Below the pieces are notes generated by a model. The model searched no databases. It saw only the letters and a list, made by a program, of their open reading frames with translations, and was not told where the DNA came from. This document shows positions 46,932 to 57,905 of a stretch of 64,000 nucleotides of DNA, in pieces; the stretch's first letter is position 1, and each line of letters opens with the position of its first letter. Origin of the DNA: Gigaspora margarita (lineage: Eukaryota; Glomeromycota; Glomeromycetes; Diversisporales; Gigasporaceae). The position numbers and the translations under genes are program-made. The stretch is from positions 101,114-165,113 of the forward strand of contig WTPW01001560.1 in the NCBI GenBank assembly GCA_009809945.1, written 5' to 3'.

Positions 46932-47030
46932 TTTGATAATTTATGTTAAACAAAGCCATTAAGGCCAAATTTTTAAGCAAGTTACGGCCAGATCTTTTTA
47001 TTAAATTAGTTAAGCATTGTATGGATCAAG
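46932..47030 (+). pseudogene. kinase-like C-terminal fragment, third copy
   Basis: Starts MLNKAIKAKFLSKLRPDLF then IKLVKHCMDQDQKTTSYRRY and a stop. It matches the plus-strand fragment near 34489 and the inverted one at 17190-17450. L-V-K-H-C-M-D fits subdomain XI of TKL-like kinases. It is a fragment only, carried passively in the segmental repeat. Confidence 0.35.
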
Positions 47031-49435
47031 ATCAAAAAACGACCTCCTATCGAAGATATTGATTTAAAATTTCATAGGTATAAGATATTCCTCTGATAAA
47101 ACCAATAATATTGGTCGATATTAAAAAGAATTGACGATCACGGTTATTAAACAAAAATATTTGTAGCAAAAATATTCGTAACAAAAATATTTGTTACAAA
47201 AATATCTGTAACAAATGATTTCTAACAAATAAAAAATGGTCTAATAATAAAGTCGATACATTTTTTTAATTTCATACAGTATAATACAATCATGGTTGGC
47301 ACTAGAGATGGGTTTCATGCGTGCGCATGATTCCTCAATCATGCGCATGAATGCACATTCATGCGCATGTTTCCGAATCATGCGCATTTTATCCCATCAA
47401 AATTTTATATAGAAAAATTAAATATAAGATAAGTGTAATTAGCATTCTAATCTATCTATATACTTCAATACTGGGTCTGCTCGCTTTAACATTTTTGATT
47501 GGTCGTATCCGAAAAATGTGACCTAAATGTGGGAAAACTACCAGAAATACGTAAGATGATTATGACGGTCGAGTAATTATTATAACATTTGAGTAATTAT
47601 TATAACGCCCTTATTAACGCCCTTAAACAACACAAATCGTGAAACGTGAATTTTCCAAATTTACTTTTGTGTTTGATTGCCTAATATTTACAAACTATTT
47701 TGGGCTAAAAAAAGTTCACGAATTTGAAAACGTTTTGTATAATGGTCTCAAGTTCAAGACTAAGTGCATGAATAAATGCAAGTGCAGGAACAAGTACAAC
47801 AACGACAAATGCTCTGTGATAGATAAAACATAAGATAATAAAAAAAAAAAGAATATATTAGTAAATATAAAAAAAATTACATTCAACCAATATTTAGATG
47901 ATGATTTCTAGAATTTTTGGTCGTAATTTTTTGCCACCAGATTATCTGATAATCAACTAATTTTCTCAACGAATCGTAGTTTTATGTTGATCCACCAACC
48001 AATAAAATCACGGATATGTTCAAAGGGTGATCAGTGTGCTAAACTAATCTAGTAATATAATCAAGTTATTGTGCTTTAATGCCTTTTGATTGGTTATATA
48101 ACCCATTATCAAAATGTTAAGACTAATATATCGATGAGCAAGTTATAATCAAGAATGTCATCACAATTCAAATTAATTAACAATTGATATGAGATAATAT
48201 AATTGTGAAGAAATGTGTCGGTGAATGCTAATACAAATTCTGTACTTGCAAAAAATGACATTGAAAGGGGATCAATCAAAACAAAATAAAACTATCTCGC
48301 AGTCACAAATGTCCTGTCTGCACAAAAATATCTACTAATTTCATATGTTATAATAAACAGTAATTGGCACTGCTTAATAATGAGAATAAAAAGAAAAAAA
48401 TTTCAATTGCACTTCCATTTTTGATTTGCTATATCAAAGTCTGTAATCAGACCGTGAGAAAATTAAATTAAGATGTCGATACCATTTAAATCTGTAATTA
48501 TTGCGACCAGTGTTGGAAATCTTATGTTCTCATGTTCTCATGAGAACATCACTTTTAATTTGAGAACATTTGCAAAATTTAAAATGTTCTCTATTAAATT
48601 TTTTTTGAGAACATTAAGTTTGAAAAATATGTTCTCTATGTAAATATATAAAGTAATAAAAAATTATTTAATTATAGTAGTTTAAATAATTAAATTCATA
48701 AATATTTAATTGTTAGTTGTTGAAATAGAAGACAATTTAGTGTTTTTTGAATTACAGAATGATTTTGGATAATATAATTTATTGGTTTATCCATTCTCAG
48801 CTTTGGTGTAATATAATTGCATAGCTACATTATTCTATAGTACTGGATAGCAAAATGTATCCACTTTTATCAATAAAACCTTAAATTATTATAACTTTTT
48901 TAAAACAAGTTAAATCAAAAAACCCTTTGACAAATTGATAGATTTTTTTGCTAAACTACATTTCTGTCAAAGGATTTTTACTACATTTTGTTTTAAAGAA
49001 GTTATTAAAGTTAAAGTTTGTAATGATTTTAAAAATTGGCATTTAATATAAAAAAAAAAGAAAAAATATATATTTTATTGACCAATTAGAATCAATTGCA
49101 TCAAAATTAGCCAATCTGAATTGATTATTTAAGTATTAAAAATTTGTGCTCTATATAAATAGAGTGGATACCTTATGCTGTCCAGTACTGTACAAACTTT
49201 GATATACCAGTACATATAATATTAGTATATTGAATACCAATTAAATCAATATTTAATATAAGTTTTCAGAGAGCTAAACTCACTATGATGATAACATAAA
49301 TTTTTTACAAGAAAATTACTTAGCAAATCTTTAGTTATTATAATTTTAAATTTTAGTGCTATATTTTAAAGTTTATATTAAAAATCTTTTGAATTTATAA
49401 ATTCACTAAATTCACTAAAGTGAAGAAAAATAATA

Positions 49436-49622
49436 CAGTTGAACCTTCCAAAACTGATCATGTCAAATCTGATAACCTGTCAAACCCAATAAAAAATTAA
49501 TCCACCAAGTCCATTTCTGTTATATGCATCTATATAGTTTATAATGATTTCAAATCTGATAACCTCTCAATACTGATGCAAAACTTGTCCACCATGCATA
49601 CTGGTTTGGGGAGGTTCAACTG
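49436..49622 (+). mobile_element. mariner-type MITE (CAGTTGAACCTTCC ends), TA target
   Basis: 187 bp with CAGTTGAACCTTCCAAAACT at the left and the inverse of CAGTTGAACCTCCCCAAACC at the right, TA on both sides. It is the best-preserved copy of this family here and the innermost layer of the four-level nest. Confidence 0.85.
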
Positions 49623-49641
49623 TATATTATATTTATTATAT

Positions 49642-49741
49642 TTAATTATTTATTTAAATATTTAAGAAACATTAAAGGCTTATATTATATTTATTATATT
49701 TAATTATTTATTTAAATATTTAAGAAACATTTAAGGCTTAT
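49642..49741. repeat. tandem duplication of a ~58-bp AT-rich unit
   Basis: TTATATTTATTATATTTAAT followed by TATTTAAGAAACAT and AAGGCTTA occurs twice in a row. Confidence 0.7.
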
Positions 49742-50907
49742 CTAAAAACTAAGTATACAAGCTGGATTAAACCAATAATATCTATGACATTATATAAAAG
49801 CCTAAAATATTAAATTGTTCTTTTTTTTTTAAAAAAAATATATGAATTATAGTTTTATTTTTTTTAAATAAAATTTAGCTTTGTTTATAAATTTTAGTTA
49901 AATAAATTATATTCTACCATTAATAATATTTTAAATATATTAATTAAAAATAAAAATTAAAAATAAATAAAAGAAGTTTAAAACTATAAGTTAAGAGAGA
50001 GAATAAGAGAAAGAAATAATTGCAAAAAGAGAATATGAATGTGAAAGAGAGGGAGAGAGAGAAAAAGGGAGAGAGAAAGAGAAAAAAAGAAAGAAAGAGA
50101 GAAGAAGAGGGAGAGAGAGAAAAAAATTTTTTTATTTGAGAACATAAAAAAATTTTTGAGAACATTAAATTAAATAAATATGTTCTCATAATTTCAAAAC
50201 AGATTTCCAACACTGATTGCAACATATAATTATTTGCATGTTATAATTTTAATGAAACCAAATCAATCTTAACCATATATACTGTAATTGATAGAATAGT
50301 ATGTTCAGTAACAGAATTTTTTTGTGACGATCCAATGCAAACTAACTCAGCATATTAATAATGAGAATTTGCATATTTTAACTAAGATTTAAGGTATTTT
50401 ACAAAGCTCCCGTGGCAGTGCCATGGGCCAGGTACTAGTATATTCTCAAATTGTATAATAGATAAGCAACGATGAAGTTTACAATTAGCTAATTTGTAAA
50501 AATTTATATATGTAGGCAAAATCTGATTCAGAATCAATATGTAGTATCTTTATTTAGATGTATATATCAATAATAAAAGTTAAAATTTAAAAAAATTTTT
50601 TATTATGCGGTATCATGCGCATTTTATATATTATGCGCATTTTATATATCATGCGCATTTTATATATCATGCGCATTTTATATATCATGCACATTTTATA
50701 TATCATGCGCATTTTATATATCATGCGCATTTTATATATCATGTGCATTAATGCGCATTCATGCGCATTTTATTATAAAATGCGCATTTTTCCCATCTCT
50801 AGTTGACACGGACCTGTCAATGGTCAATCTTGATGTGATCAGTTTGACAAACTTGTTCAGTCAAGTACAAGGTTTTTGACTAGTTAAATTGGTTATCTGA
50901 TATAATA

Positions 50908-51092
50908 CAGTTGAACATCCCAAAACCGATCCTGCCAAAACTGATAACCTATCAAATCTGATAAAAAAAATTAACCTATCAACTCTGTTTTGTTATATGA
51001 ATCTAATAGTTTATAATGATTTAAATCTGAAAACCTCTATATACAGATACAAAACCTGTCCACCATGCATACCAGTTTGGGGAGGTCAACTG
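50908..51092 (+). mobile_element. mariner-type MITE, copy in the BTB-pseudogene segment
   Basis: 185 bp, left end CAGTTGAACATCCCAAAACC, right end inverse of CAGTTGACCTCCCCAAACTG, TA on both sides. Positional equivalent of 41235-41419. Confidence 0.8.
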
Positions 51093-51538
51093 TAAATGAA
51101 TTTGGAAATAATAATAATTTTGTTAGAATGCATTAGTAGAAACAAAGTGAAATAAAAAAGGATTAGTTAATGAGTTTAACAGATTTTAAAGATATCTACA
51201 TAAAAAATGATAAATTTTGATAATTGCATTATTAAGGAAGCAATTTCTAGAAGATAGCTCAAATTAAATGTCATTGATTATGAAATTGTACTAGGATTAT
51301 ACTTTTTAAAAAAAATATATCATAAAAATTTATTTACCGGTAGTTAAAATTTCCCTATAAGCTCTATTTTTAATTTCTGTATCTGAAATTTTATTAATTA
51401 TAAATTAAAGAAGTGCTTAAAAACTAAATTCATTTACAAATTTTAAAGATCAATAAGATCATATAAACAAGATTCTTTGATAACTTCATTAAAAAATGCA
51501 GTAATTAAATTGAATAAAAAATTTGAAACTCCCACACT

Positions 51539-53039
51539 TTAATTCTTTTTGAATTTGGAATATTTCATATTCTGATACTAAAAACGGATCTTTTGTATTT
51601 CTGATTGCTATTTCATATGCATATTGCCTACATACACATTCATTTTGATCAAAATTTTCATTCATATAAAGATCACCTTGACCAAAATATGCGCCAAAAC
51701 ATGGACCATCATTAAAAGGACTACAATTGCATATTCAGTATTTTTTACATAACTTAAAATAGAAGTTTTAACTGCGCCATTTTTAAAAGAAAAAATAAAT
51801 CTATTATTGCAACCTTTCTGACGAATTGATTTAACCCATTTTATAGGATTGTTACCACCAAGAATTTCTTCAGTATTTTTACCTTCATTACTACAATAGT
51901 ATTTTCTTGCTTGTCACATAATTTCCAAAAAGCTATGGCAATAAAACCATCTCTTGTTCTTCGAAGAAGTAATTTAAGTTTATATGAATTATTTTCTATT
52001 GGATATAATTTAGCTTTTACAATTTCTGCTGCATGTTCTTCATTAATAACTATAGAAAATGCTTTCATCGTACGTGTCGGTAATGTGGTTGTGAAAGTTA
52101 TTCGAGGTGGGAGAATTATTAATGATATTTCTCGATTAGGATTGGCAACTCTTTTCATTATGTCTTTCCAAAGATTTCTTTCTAGGATTGTTTGATATGG
52201 TTCTATATAATTATCAATATCATCTCCAGGTATTTGAAAGTAATGGATATGAGGTAAACAATTTTGTAATATAAGTTTTTAAAGCTAGAAAGTTTTCACT
52301 AGTCCAATTTACTGGTCCACTTGACGATAAGTCTGATTTTGTGCACCTCCTCATTTAATTACATTAATCCCAAACTTTTAATTCTTCCATTTGTAAATCA
52401 TCTTGTTTAATAAGGGAACTAATGCATTTTTTTGAAGTGATGTAAAATCTTCAGAGTCAAAAATCTAAGTTGGATATTTTACAAAAGATCATTACACCAT
52501 TTTTGCAAATTTTAAATTGATTATTTTGAAAGCTTTTTTGATAAGTTTGTGTAAAATATAAACGAAGCTAGTGGGATTTTTCTTCAGTTAAGTGCTTCTC
52601 AAGAAGTGTAGTCAATTCTTCAAGAAGAAACTCATTTGCCACAATTAAAAGATCAAAAATGAATGATGCATCTTAATTTTCCAGTAAAATTACTCCTCCA
52701 TAAATATATCTGCATTAAATTATTAATTTTGCAAGATTATTTCATGTGCATATAATGTATGTTATGATAAATATCTTATATAACTCACTTAATAATGATT
52801 TCAAATTGTTCAGTAAAAGTATGTTTTAAATTAATTGTTTTTATATTAATATTATTTTTGCAGGTTTTTGCTAATTCGTTACAAAAATACAAAGTTCTAT
52901 ATCTTAAAATATTTGAACGTGCTTGAAATATCTTCGCATTATATAACTCTCCTATTTTAATAATTACATTGAAATCTTCTTTATAATCAAGAAGCTCAAG
53001 ATAGTTATTTGAAAGTTTTTCAAAGAATTTCGTCACCAT
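51539..53039 (-). pseudogene. BTB-BACK-TLDc pseudogene
   Basis: A full-length relative of the gene at 41889-43746. Exon 1 (53039-52789, MVTKFFEKLSNNYLELLDYK ...) is open and has the same GTGAGT donor; the intron is 79 bp (52788-52710). Exon 2 contains in-frame stops soon after the splice (EN-stop-DASF, SH-stop-LRLY), several frameshifts through BACK, and a short open TLDc stretch (51841-52158). The C-terminal CAAATTCAAAAA run has lost two A, removing the normal stop. Exon 1 may still be translated as a BTB-only peptide, but the gene as a whole is dead. Confidence 0.92.
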
Positions 53040-53140
53040 TTCGGTCAAATATAGTAGGTACGTACGTACAGTACGAAATTGATTTAACCAACCCTCTTCA
53101 ATCTTTCTTTGTCGGCATACAGCAGATCGTTTCTGAAAAA

Positions 53141-53352
53141 GGGGGTCATCTAACGCGGAGTAGAATCACGTGACAATTGGCCAATCAAATTATTGTATTT
53201 TAATGATCTTCGGCAAAGCAAACAAAAAAAAGAAGTGAAAACCTTGAAAAATACAAAAAATGGCAGTCTAAACCTACCTTGGTGTTTTAATTAAAAATGT
53301 CGGGAAGGCAATTTTGCTTATATATTATAGCTAAAACTTCTCTAACCCAGAC
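53141..53352. mobile_element. half of a MITE cut at the hAT insertion
   Basis: GGGGGTCATCTAACGCGGAG to CTTCTCTAACCCAGAC, matching the left half of 27398-27692 (shared TCTAAACCTACCTTGG and GGMAGGYAATTTT-like strings). It ends exactly at the hAT MITE. The missing right half is at 30226-30307. Confidence 0.65.
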
Positions 53353-53827
53353 TAGGGATGGGTTCGGTCGGTTACGGTCAGTTTCGGTCGGTTATTATCG
53401 ACTATAGGCATATAACCGGCTAAGTGCGTTGGTCATACCGGCTAATAGCCGACTATAGTCGATCAATTATTTTACTATGCAAAAGTTCTTTGATCCTTTA
53501 ACCAAAGTTGTAGAACTGATCTTTCTGATTCTAATGGCGATTAGATCATCAAAATTGGTTTGTTGGTTCTTGAGATAATTGAGATTAAAGCAAGAAAATA
53601 AGGATCAACAAATTTACAGTTACACAAAGAATCATATTTTGTGTACAGTCGATCACGTATAGTATTTACAGGATCTTCCGCTTATCGGGCTGATCCGTGT
53701 CGATCTGTTTTGAAATCTGGCATTGGCTATAATTTAGTCGGTTAGCTAAGCCGCTCTGACCGACTAGAATCGGTTACGGCTAATAGCCGGTCACCAACGG
53801 CTATAACCGTAACCGTACCCATCCCTA
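53353..53827 (+). mobile_element. hAT MITE (TAGGGATGGG ends), ACCGAC subterminal motifs; copy A
   Basis: 475 bp, ends TAGGGATGGG and CCCATCCCTA. Inverted, nearly identical copy of 30308-30783. Left flank ACCCAGAC, right flank CTCTACAC. GGTCGGTTA, GCCGACTATA and related motifs crowd both ends. Non-coding. Confidence 0.88.
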
Positions 53828-53909
53828 CTCTACACATATTCATAACAACTCTACGTATACTGTAACTCTATGTACACGTGATATGGCACGTGACGAAGCA
53901 TAATGGAGG

Positions 53910-56385
53910 CAGGGACGTGGAAAATTATCGATTTGATTTGATAAAATTATCTATCGATATAGTTAAAAATATCGATTTATATCATTTTATATCGATTTGA
54001 CTAATATATATCGATATANCTCTGATCTACCAATCAGCAATGCAGATTGAATNTAACGTGATCAAGATTTTTAAATCGGAAAATAAATTCAAAATTAATA
54101 AAAAACTTTAAAACCCTATAATGCCCACAATTGTGAGAGAATTGAAATGAATAAGACCTAATCGAAATTATTTTAGCATCTACTTTTATTTTCAAAAAAA
54201 TTTTATATCGGCAATTTTTTAAATCTGACCCGGTTGGGTTATAAGAACTAAAAAATTAACTGCTTAATTCCTTAATTGAGCATTCGTAAAATTATTGATT
54301 ATAATACATCATGGTAAGAGCACGAAGAGATTCTTTGCTAAGGTTTTGCCTATCATCATCTAAAATTTTGTTATACATAGAAAAACTTNNTTCTACNCTA
54401 CAAGATGAAATAGNAAGCCAAATATAATCAAATGCGATTTCACTTAACAAAGGCAATTGGTGAGAAACTTTAGTCCAAAACTCATCTAAAGTATTGAATT
54501 CGATTGTAGAAAGATTAAGGTTACAATAAACCACCCACTCTTGAACTAAATTGATTGAAGGATTTGATAATTATCTAATGCAAGAATAAGATGTAATATT
54601 GTGATTAATGGTAGAAAGTGATATAAATCGAGGATCAAAAATACGGGTTTCTTGAAACAAAGGTCGCGTGGGATGATTAGTAATATGATCTGAAAATTTG
54701 CTATAAGCAGCTTGAAATGCAGATTGGAAAATAGGCAAAAATAAATCCAAATTAGTATTGAGTTTAGAAAATATATCAAGTACTGGTTGAACTAGCATTG
54801 TTAAAGATCTTCCCGTATTAATCATGCATTCTAATTGTTCAATCCGACCTTCGATAAACGGGAACACTGGCAAATTTTTGGTCTGAAAAAAATCCAAATC
54901 TCATGTAAATTGTTGCCCATAATTTTTGATAAACGTTAGATATATCCATACGCGTCCGTATTCTTGTTGATCAGTAAGAATGGCTACAATTTTTTCAATT
55001 GCGGGGGAGGTATTGTCTTTGTGTTCTTGAACATAGAAATCTCGAATAAATTGCAAATGCTCTTCCACATAGAAAGCCATTTTATACCAAGAATTCCATC
55101 GAGTTGCATTAAATAATGGAATATTGGTAGGGCTCGAAACTCCATTCAGATACAAAAACTTAATGTATCTTGCACGTCGACTTTTTGACAAAATTAATGT
55201 TTTTTTTATTTCCGCAAGTAATTTATGAATTACATTAAAATGCTCAATTGATATCCACGCATCAATAAGTAAAATTAAAAATATTTATTTATAATAACCA
55301 TAAAATAAAATACAACAATCTATTATTGCACTAACCTAATCAAATTCATTATGTGTGCTAAACACGCTTGGTGCATTATTTGTGGCATAATCGGCCTGAG
55401 AACCTCACGAACACACTTTTTCATGTACGAAGCCGAATCTGATACAATTAAANNAACATCACTAAATGAAATGTTNCAATCAACTAAAGTGCNAACTATC
55501 AACTGTCCCATAGTTGAATTGTTAACAAATTCCAAGTAATCTACAACAACTAACTTGGTTAATTCACNAAAATTGAACAAGATATTAATAACACTTCTTG
55601 CCCTACTATCGGTAGTTTCATCAACAATTAATGAAACTTTTTTACCACTATACATTTGCTTAATTATAACTAAATGATTTTCAAAAACCTCCAGAAGATA
55701 TTCATGCCACAATGTGTTAGCGAAGGGAATGCTACCACCTTCATGTAATGATTGTCTTAACCATGGTCTCAATTTATCTACCTTTTCTAATGGAATGTCA
55801 GCCTGAATGAATGCACGAATTAAATCGTTAATTGCAATTTTTCTTGATTCATTTGATTAACAACAGCATTTAAGGTAGTTTGTCAGATTTTATTAGAAGA
55901 AATCAAGGCTCTTGCCTTTAAATTTTTATGTGTGTTTGTATTAATATGTGCCGTAACACTTGCTTTGGTTTGCCAATTTACAGAGTGACTACAAAAGCGA
56001 CACATTAAAAGACCAGCATCAANGACAAAGTCGTCTGGAAATTCTTGNGCNCGAGAAAAAGCTGTAATTNGTTTGGGTGGCATTCTATGCCTTTTTAATA
56101 TAACACTTTTGGAGTAATATAAGGAAGGACACCAAGAGTTTTAGAGCGTAAGATATGGTTTATATAAACCAAAAAACAGTAAAAAAAAATCTATGATAAT
56201 CGCGATACACAAGTTTTTTTTTAGCGCTATTAAAATTTGGCCCGCACTACATATAATTCTGGCCGGTAATATCAGATAATATTACACAACATAAAAATTT
56301 GTAAAATTATCGATTTACATATAATTTTGCCCAAAATTATCGATTTATATCGATCTAAATAAATCAAAAATTTTCCACGTCCCTG
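53910..56385 (-). mobile_element. hAT transposon with transposase remnant and ATCGAT subterminal motifs
   Basis: Ends CAGGGACGTGGAAAATT and AATTTTCCACGTCCCTG; 8-bp flanks AATGGAGG (53902-53909) and AATAGAGG (56386-56393), one difference. ATCGATTTATATCGA-type motifs lie inside both ends (53925-54020 and 56305-56360). It encodes the broken transposase at 54292-56083. The only element in the window with recognisable hAT transposase. Confidence 0.93.
54292..56083 (-). pseudogene. hAT transposase, inactivated
   Basis: Read from 56083 downward: MPPK start and a BED-like zinc finger (CRFCSHSVNWQTKASVTAHI, then NTNTH) at 55883-56083; after a stop and a frameshift near 55825, the catalytic region with IVDETTDSRARS and VSDSASYMKK and the QACLAHIMNLI motif (55323-55772); then, after an intron-like or frameshifted gap (about 55200-55325), SRRARYIKFL and FNATRWNSWYKM (54901-55191); and the C-terminal dimerisation region with LPLLSEIAFDYIWL and SFSMYNKILDDDRQNLSKES (54292-54534). 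In-frame stops lie at 54898-54900 and near 54568. Several N fall at coding positions, some of which may mark mixed bases between copies. Confidence 0.93.
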
Positions 56386-56399
56386 AATAGAGGATCGCC

Positions 56400-57055
56400 A
56401 ATGCTTCAAATCTTACGTTTTTGATACTCCTGCATTTACTTTTTTTGATACTCCTAAATGTACCCAAAAATTTATTAGACACGGTGATTTTAATAAAGTC
56501 ATGTGACCGCCATGATTAAAATCGACTAATGGAATTTCAGGTAAGATTCTAATAAAAGGCTTAAGTTTTTTTTAATCGGAACTAATTTTTTTATTATGTC
56601 ATTATTATTTGAATTTCTAATAAGAGTTGCAGAGATGAAAATTACCATTCCAATAGTAGTAAGCACATCAAAATTGGATTAGTGTATCACAAGATATGAG
56701 TAAAAAAATTTTCACAAATTTTTAGTTTTTTTGAAATTTTTTTACTCACATCTCGTGATACACTAAGCCAACTTTGATGTGTTTACTACTATTGGAATGG
56801 TAATTTTCATCTCTGCAACTCTTATTAGAAATTCAAATAATAATGACATAACAAAAAAATTAGTTCCGATTAAAAAAAACTTTAAGCCTTTTATTAGAAT
56901 CTTACCTGCAATTCCATTGGTCGATTTTAATCGCAGAGGTCATGTGACTTTTTTAAAATCGCCGTGTCTCAAAAAAGTAATAAAATTTTTTGGGGTACAT
57001 TTAGGAGTATCAAAAAAGTAAGTGCAGGAGTATCAAAAACGTAAGATTTGTGCCA
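56400..57055. mobile_element. long foldback element, ~325-bp arms
   Basis: A near-perfect palindrome centred near 56725. Outer arms carry AATCTTACGTTTTTGATACT and ACTCCTAAATGTACCC; inner arms carry ATGAAAATTACCATTCCAAT and CATCTCGTGATACACTAA. The plus-strand frame at 56779-57021 is one arm read through. It lies within 20 bp of the hAT target duplication at 56386-56393. Confidence 0.85.
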
Positions 57056-57074
57056 ACGCTAAGGTATGGCGCAT

Positions 57075-57304
57075 CTTTTTTTTCCAATGCCACATCCAAG
57101 CCCACGCTTAAGGTGCGGCACATTCAACTCATTACATACAACATCAATTTTATAACAGTGAGTTCGAGCCCACACTATAGTGCGGCGCATTCAACTCAGT
57201 ACACATGACAACCTCAACGAGTTCAAGCCCACGCTATGGTGTGGCGCATTCAACTCGGTTCATATGACAACATTAACGAGCTCAAGCCCACACTATGGTG
57301 CAGC
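57075..57304. repeat. tandem ~61-bp repeat, split by a hAT element
   Basis: About four units with AAGCCCACGCTATGGTGCGG and CGCATTCAACTC and ACATGACAAC strings; the array resumes at 58265-58300 after the hAT insertion. The plus-strand frame at 57180-57380 reads the units and is probably incidental. Confidence 0.75.
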
Positions 57305-57870
57305 TAGTGATGTGCCACGTACAGTACTATACATACTGTACTGTATGTACTGTACGTACTGTACGCTAAAATTTTGCTGATCATTTATTAAGAGGGGTTG
57401 GGTCGATAGAAAGATTTATGTGCCAATTGACCAATCAAATTCGTTAATTGATCAACACCCGATGAAGCTTTCTTGTTAGATAAATTAAATTTGTACATAT
57501 TGCATCTAAAGTAGCGATCTATCTAAAGTAGCTACTTTAGATATATAAATAGCGCCTTAATTAAATTAAGCAGATATGTACAGTACATAGTATATTACTA
57601 ATTTGCTATATTAAATATTTGCTTATTAAAATAGGTTTAAACATTACATTAATTATAATATAGACTAACATTAAAAAAAATTAAAATATAGAATTTTATT
57701 ATATGATCTTAATTTTTTATATAAGCACTATACGTATTGTATGCTAAAAAATTTGGGTATTATTTTAATGATTACACATCACTAGCTGCATACTTTAAAA
57801 ATGAGCAGATCTGATCACTAGATCACGAGAATTTTGCCTATACGTACGAAGTCTTTTTCTTGGATAAATG

Positions 57871-57905
<35 letters not shown>

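Larger units (their letters stand above)
44490..47302 (+). repeat. segmental repeat, left part of the unit carrying the BTB pseudogene
   Basis: Colinear with 33830-34750 and then with the start of 41106-41145. It keeps the Helitron-free join at about 47249-47278. It is interrupted by the insert at 44970-46658. A short tandem run of a 17-bp unit (CAAAAATATTTGTARC type, four copies) lies at about 47153-47222. Confidence 0.7.
48508..50215. mobile_element. hAT-type element with GAGAACAT subterminal arrays
   Basis: Perfect 15-bp ends CAGTGTTGGAAATCT / AGATTTCCAACACTG; 8-bp flanks ATTGCGAC (48500-48507) and ATTGCAAC (50216-50223). GAGAACAT/ATGTTCTC motifs recur about seven times in the first 125 bp and three times in the last 80 bp. 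A mariner-type MITE (49436-49622) and a GA-rich low-complexity tract (about 49995-50130) lie inside. No transposase frame; the minus-strand frame 49944-50225 is low complexity. Confidence 0.9.
47451..50438 (+). mobile_element. Helitron, non-autonomous, nested in a hAT element
   Basis: The 5' end TCTATCTATATACTTCAATA follows A; the 3' end is a CCCGTGGCA-G-TGCCATGGG hairpin, CCAGGTA and CTAG before T. It shares the 5' TCTATCTATATA, the internal module at 47610-47840 (CCCTTAAACAAC, TTTTCCAAATTTACTTTTG, GATAGATAAAA), TTTTGATTGGTTATATAACC at 48090 and one satellite unit (50218-50350) with the Helitron at 34751-41105. A hAT element (48508-50215) is inserted in it. The plus-strand frame at 47639-47833 is part of the repeated module; coding is doubtful. 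Confidence 0.7.
47303..50801. mobile_element. hAT-type element with ATGCGCAT subterminal arrays; outer shell of a nest
   Basis: Ends TAGAGATGGG and CCCATCTCTA; 8-bp flanks GTTGGCAC (47295-47302) and GTTGACAC (50802-50809), one difference. Removing it joins the segmental repeat as in 41145. ATGCGCAT motifs fill 47318-47395 and, as an 18-bp tandem array (ATGCGCATTTTATATATC, about eight units), 50600-50790. Almost all of its length is a Helitron (47451-50438) that inserted later; without it the element would be about 510 bp. A plus-strand frame at 50615-50806 is a by-product of the array. Confidence 0.85.

Noticed and set aside
49944..50225. Serine/phenylalanine/leucine-rich minus-strand frame
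   Set aside because: Comes from a GA-rich low-complexity tract and the hAT subterminal repeats; no protein features.
50615..50806. Frame reading MRILYIMRILYI repeats
   Set aside because: Direct product of the 18-bp ATGCGCATTTTATATATC tandem array at the end of a hAT element.
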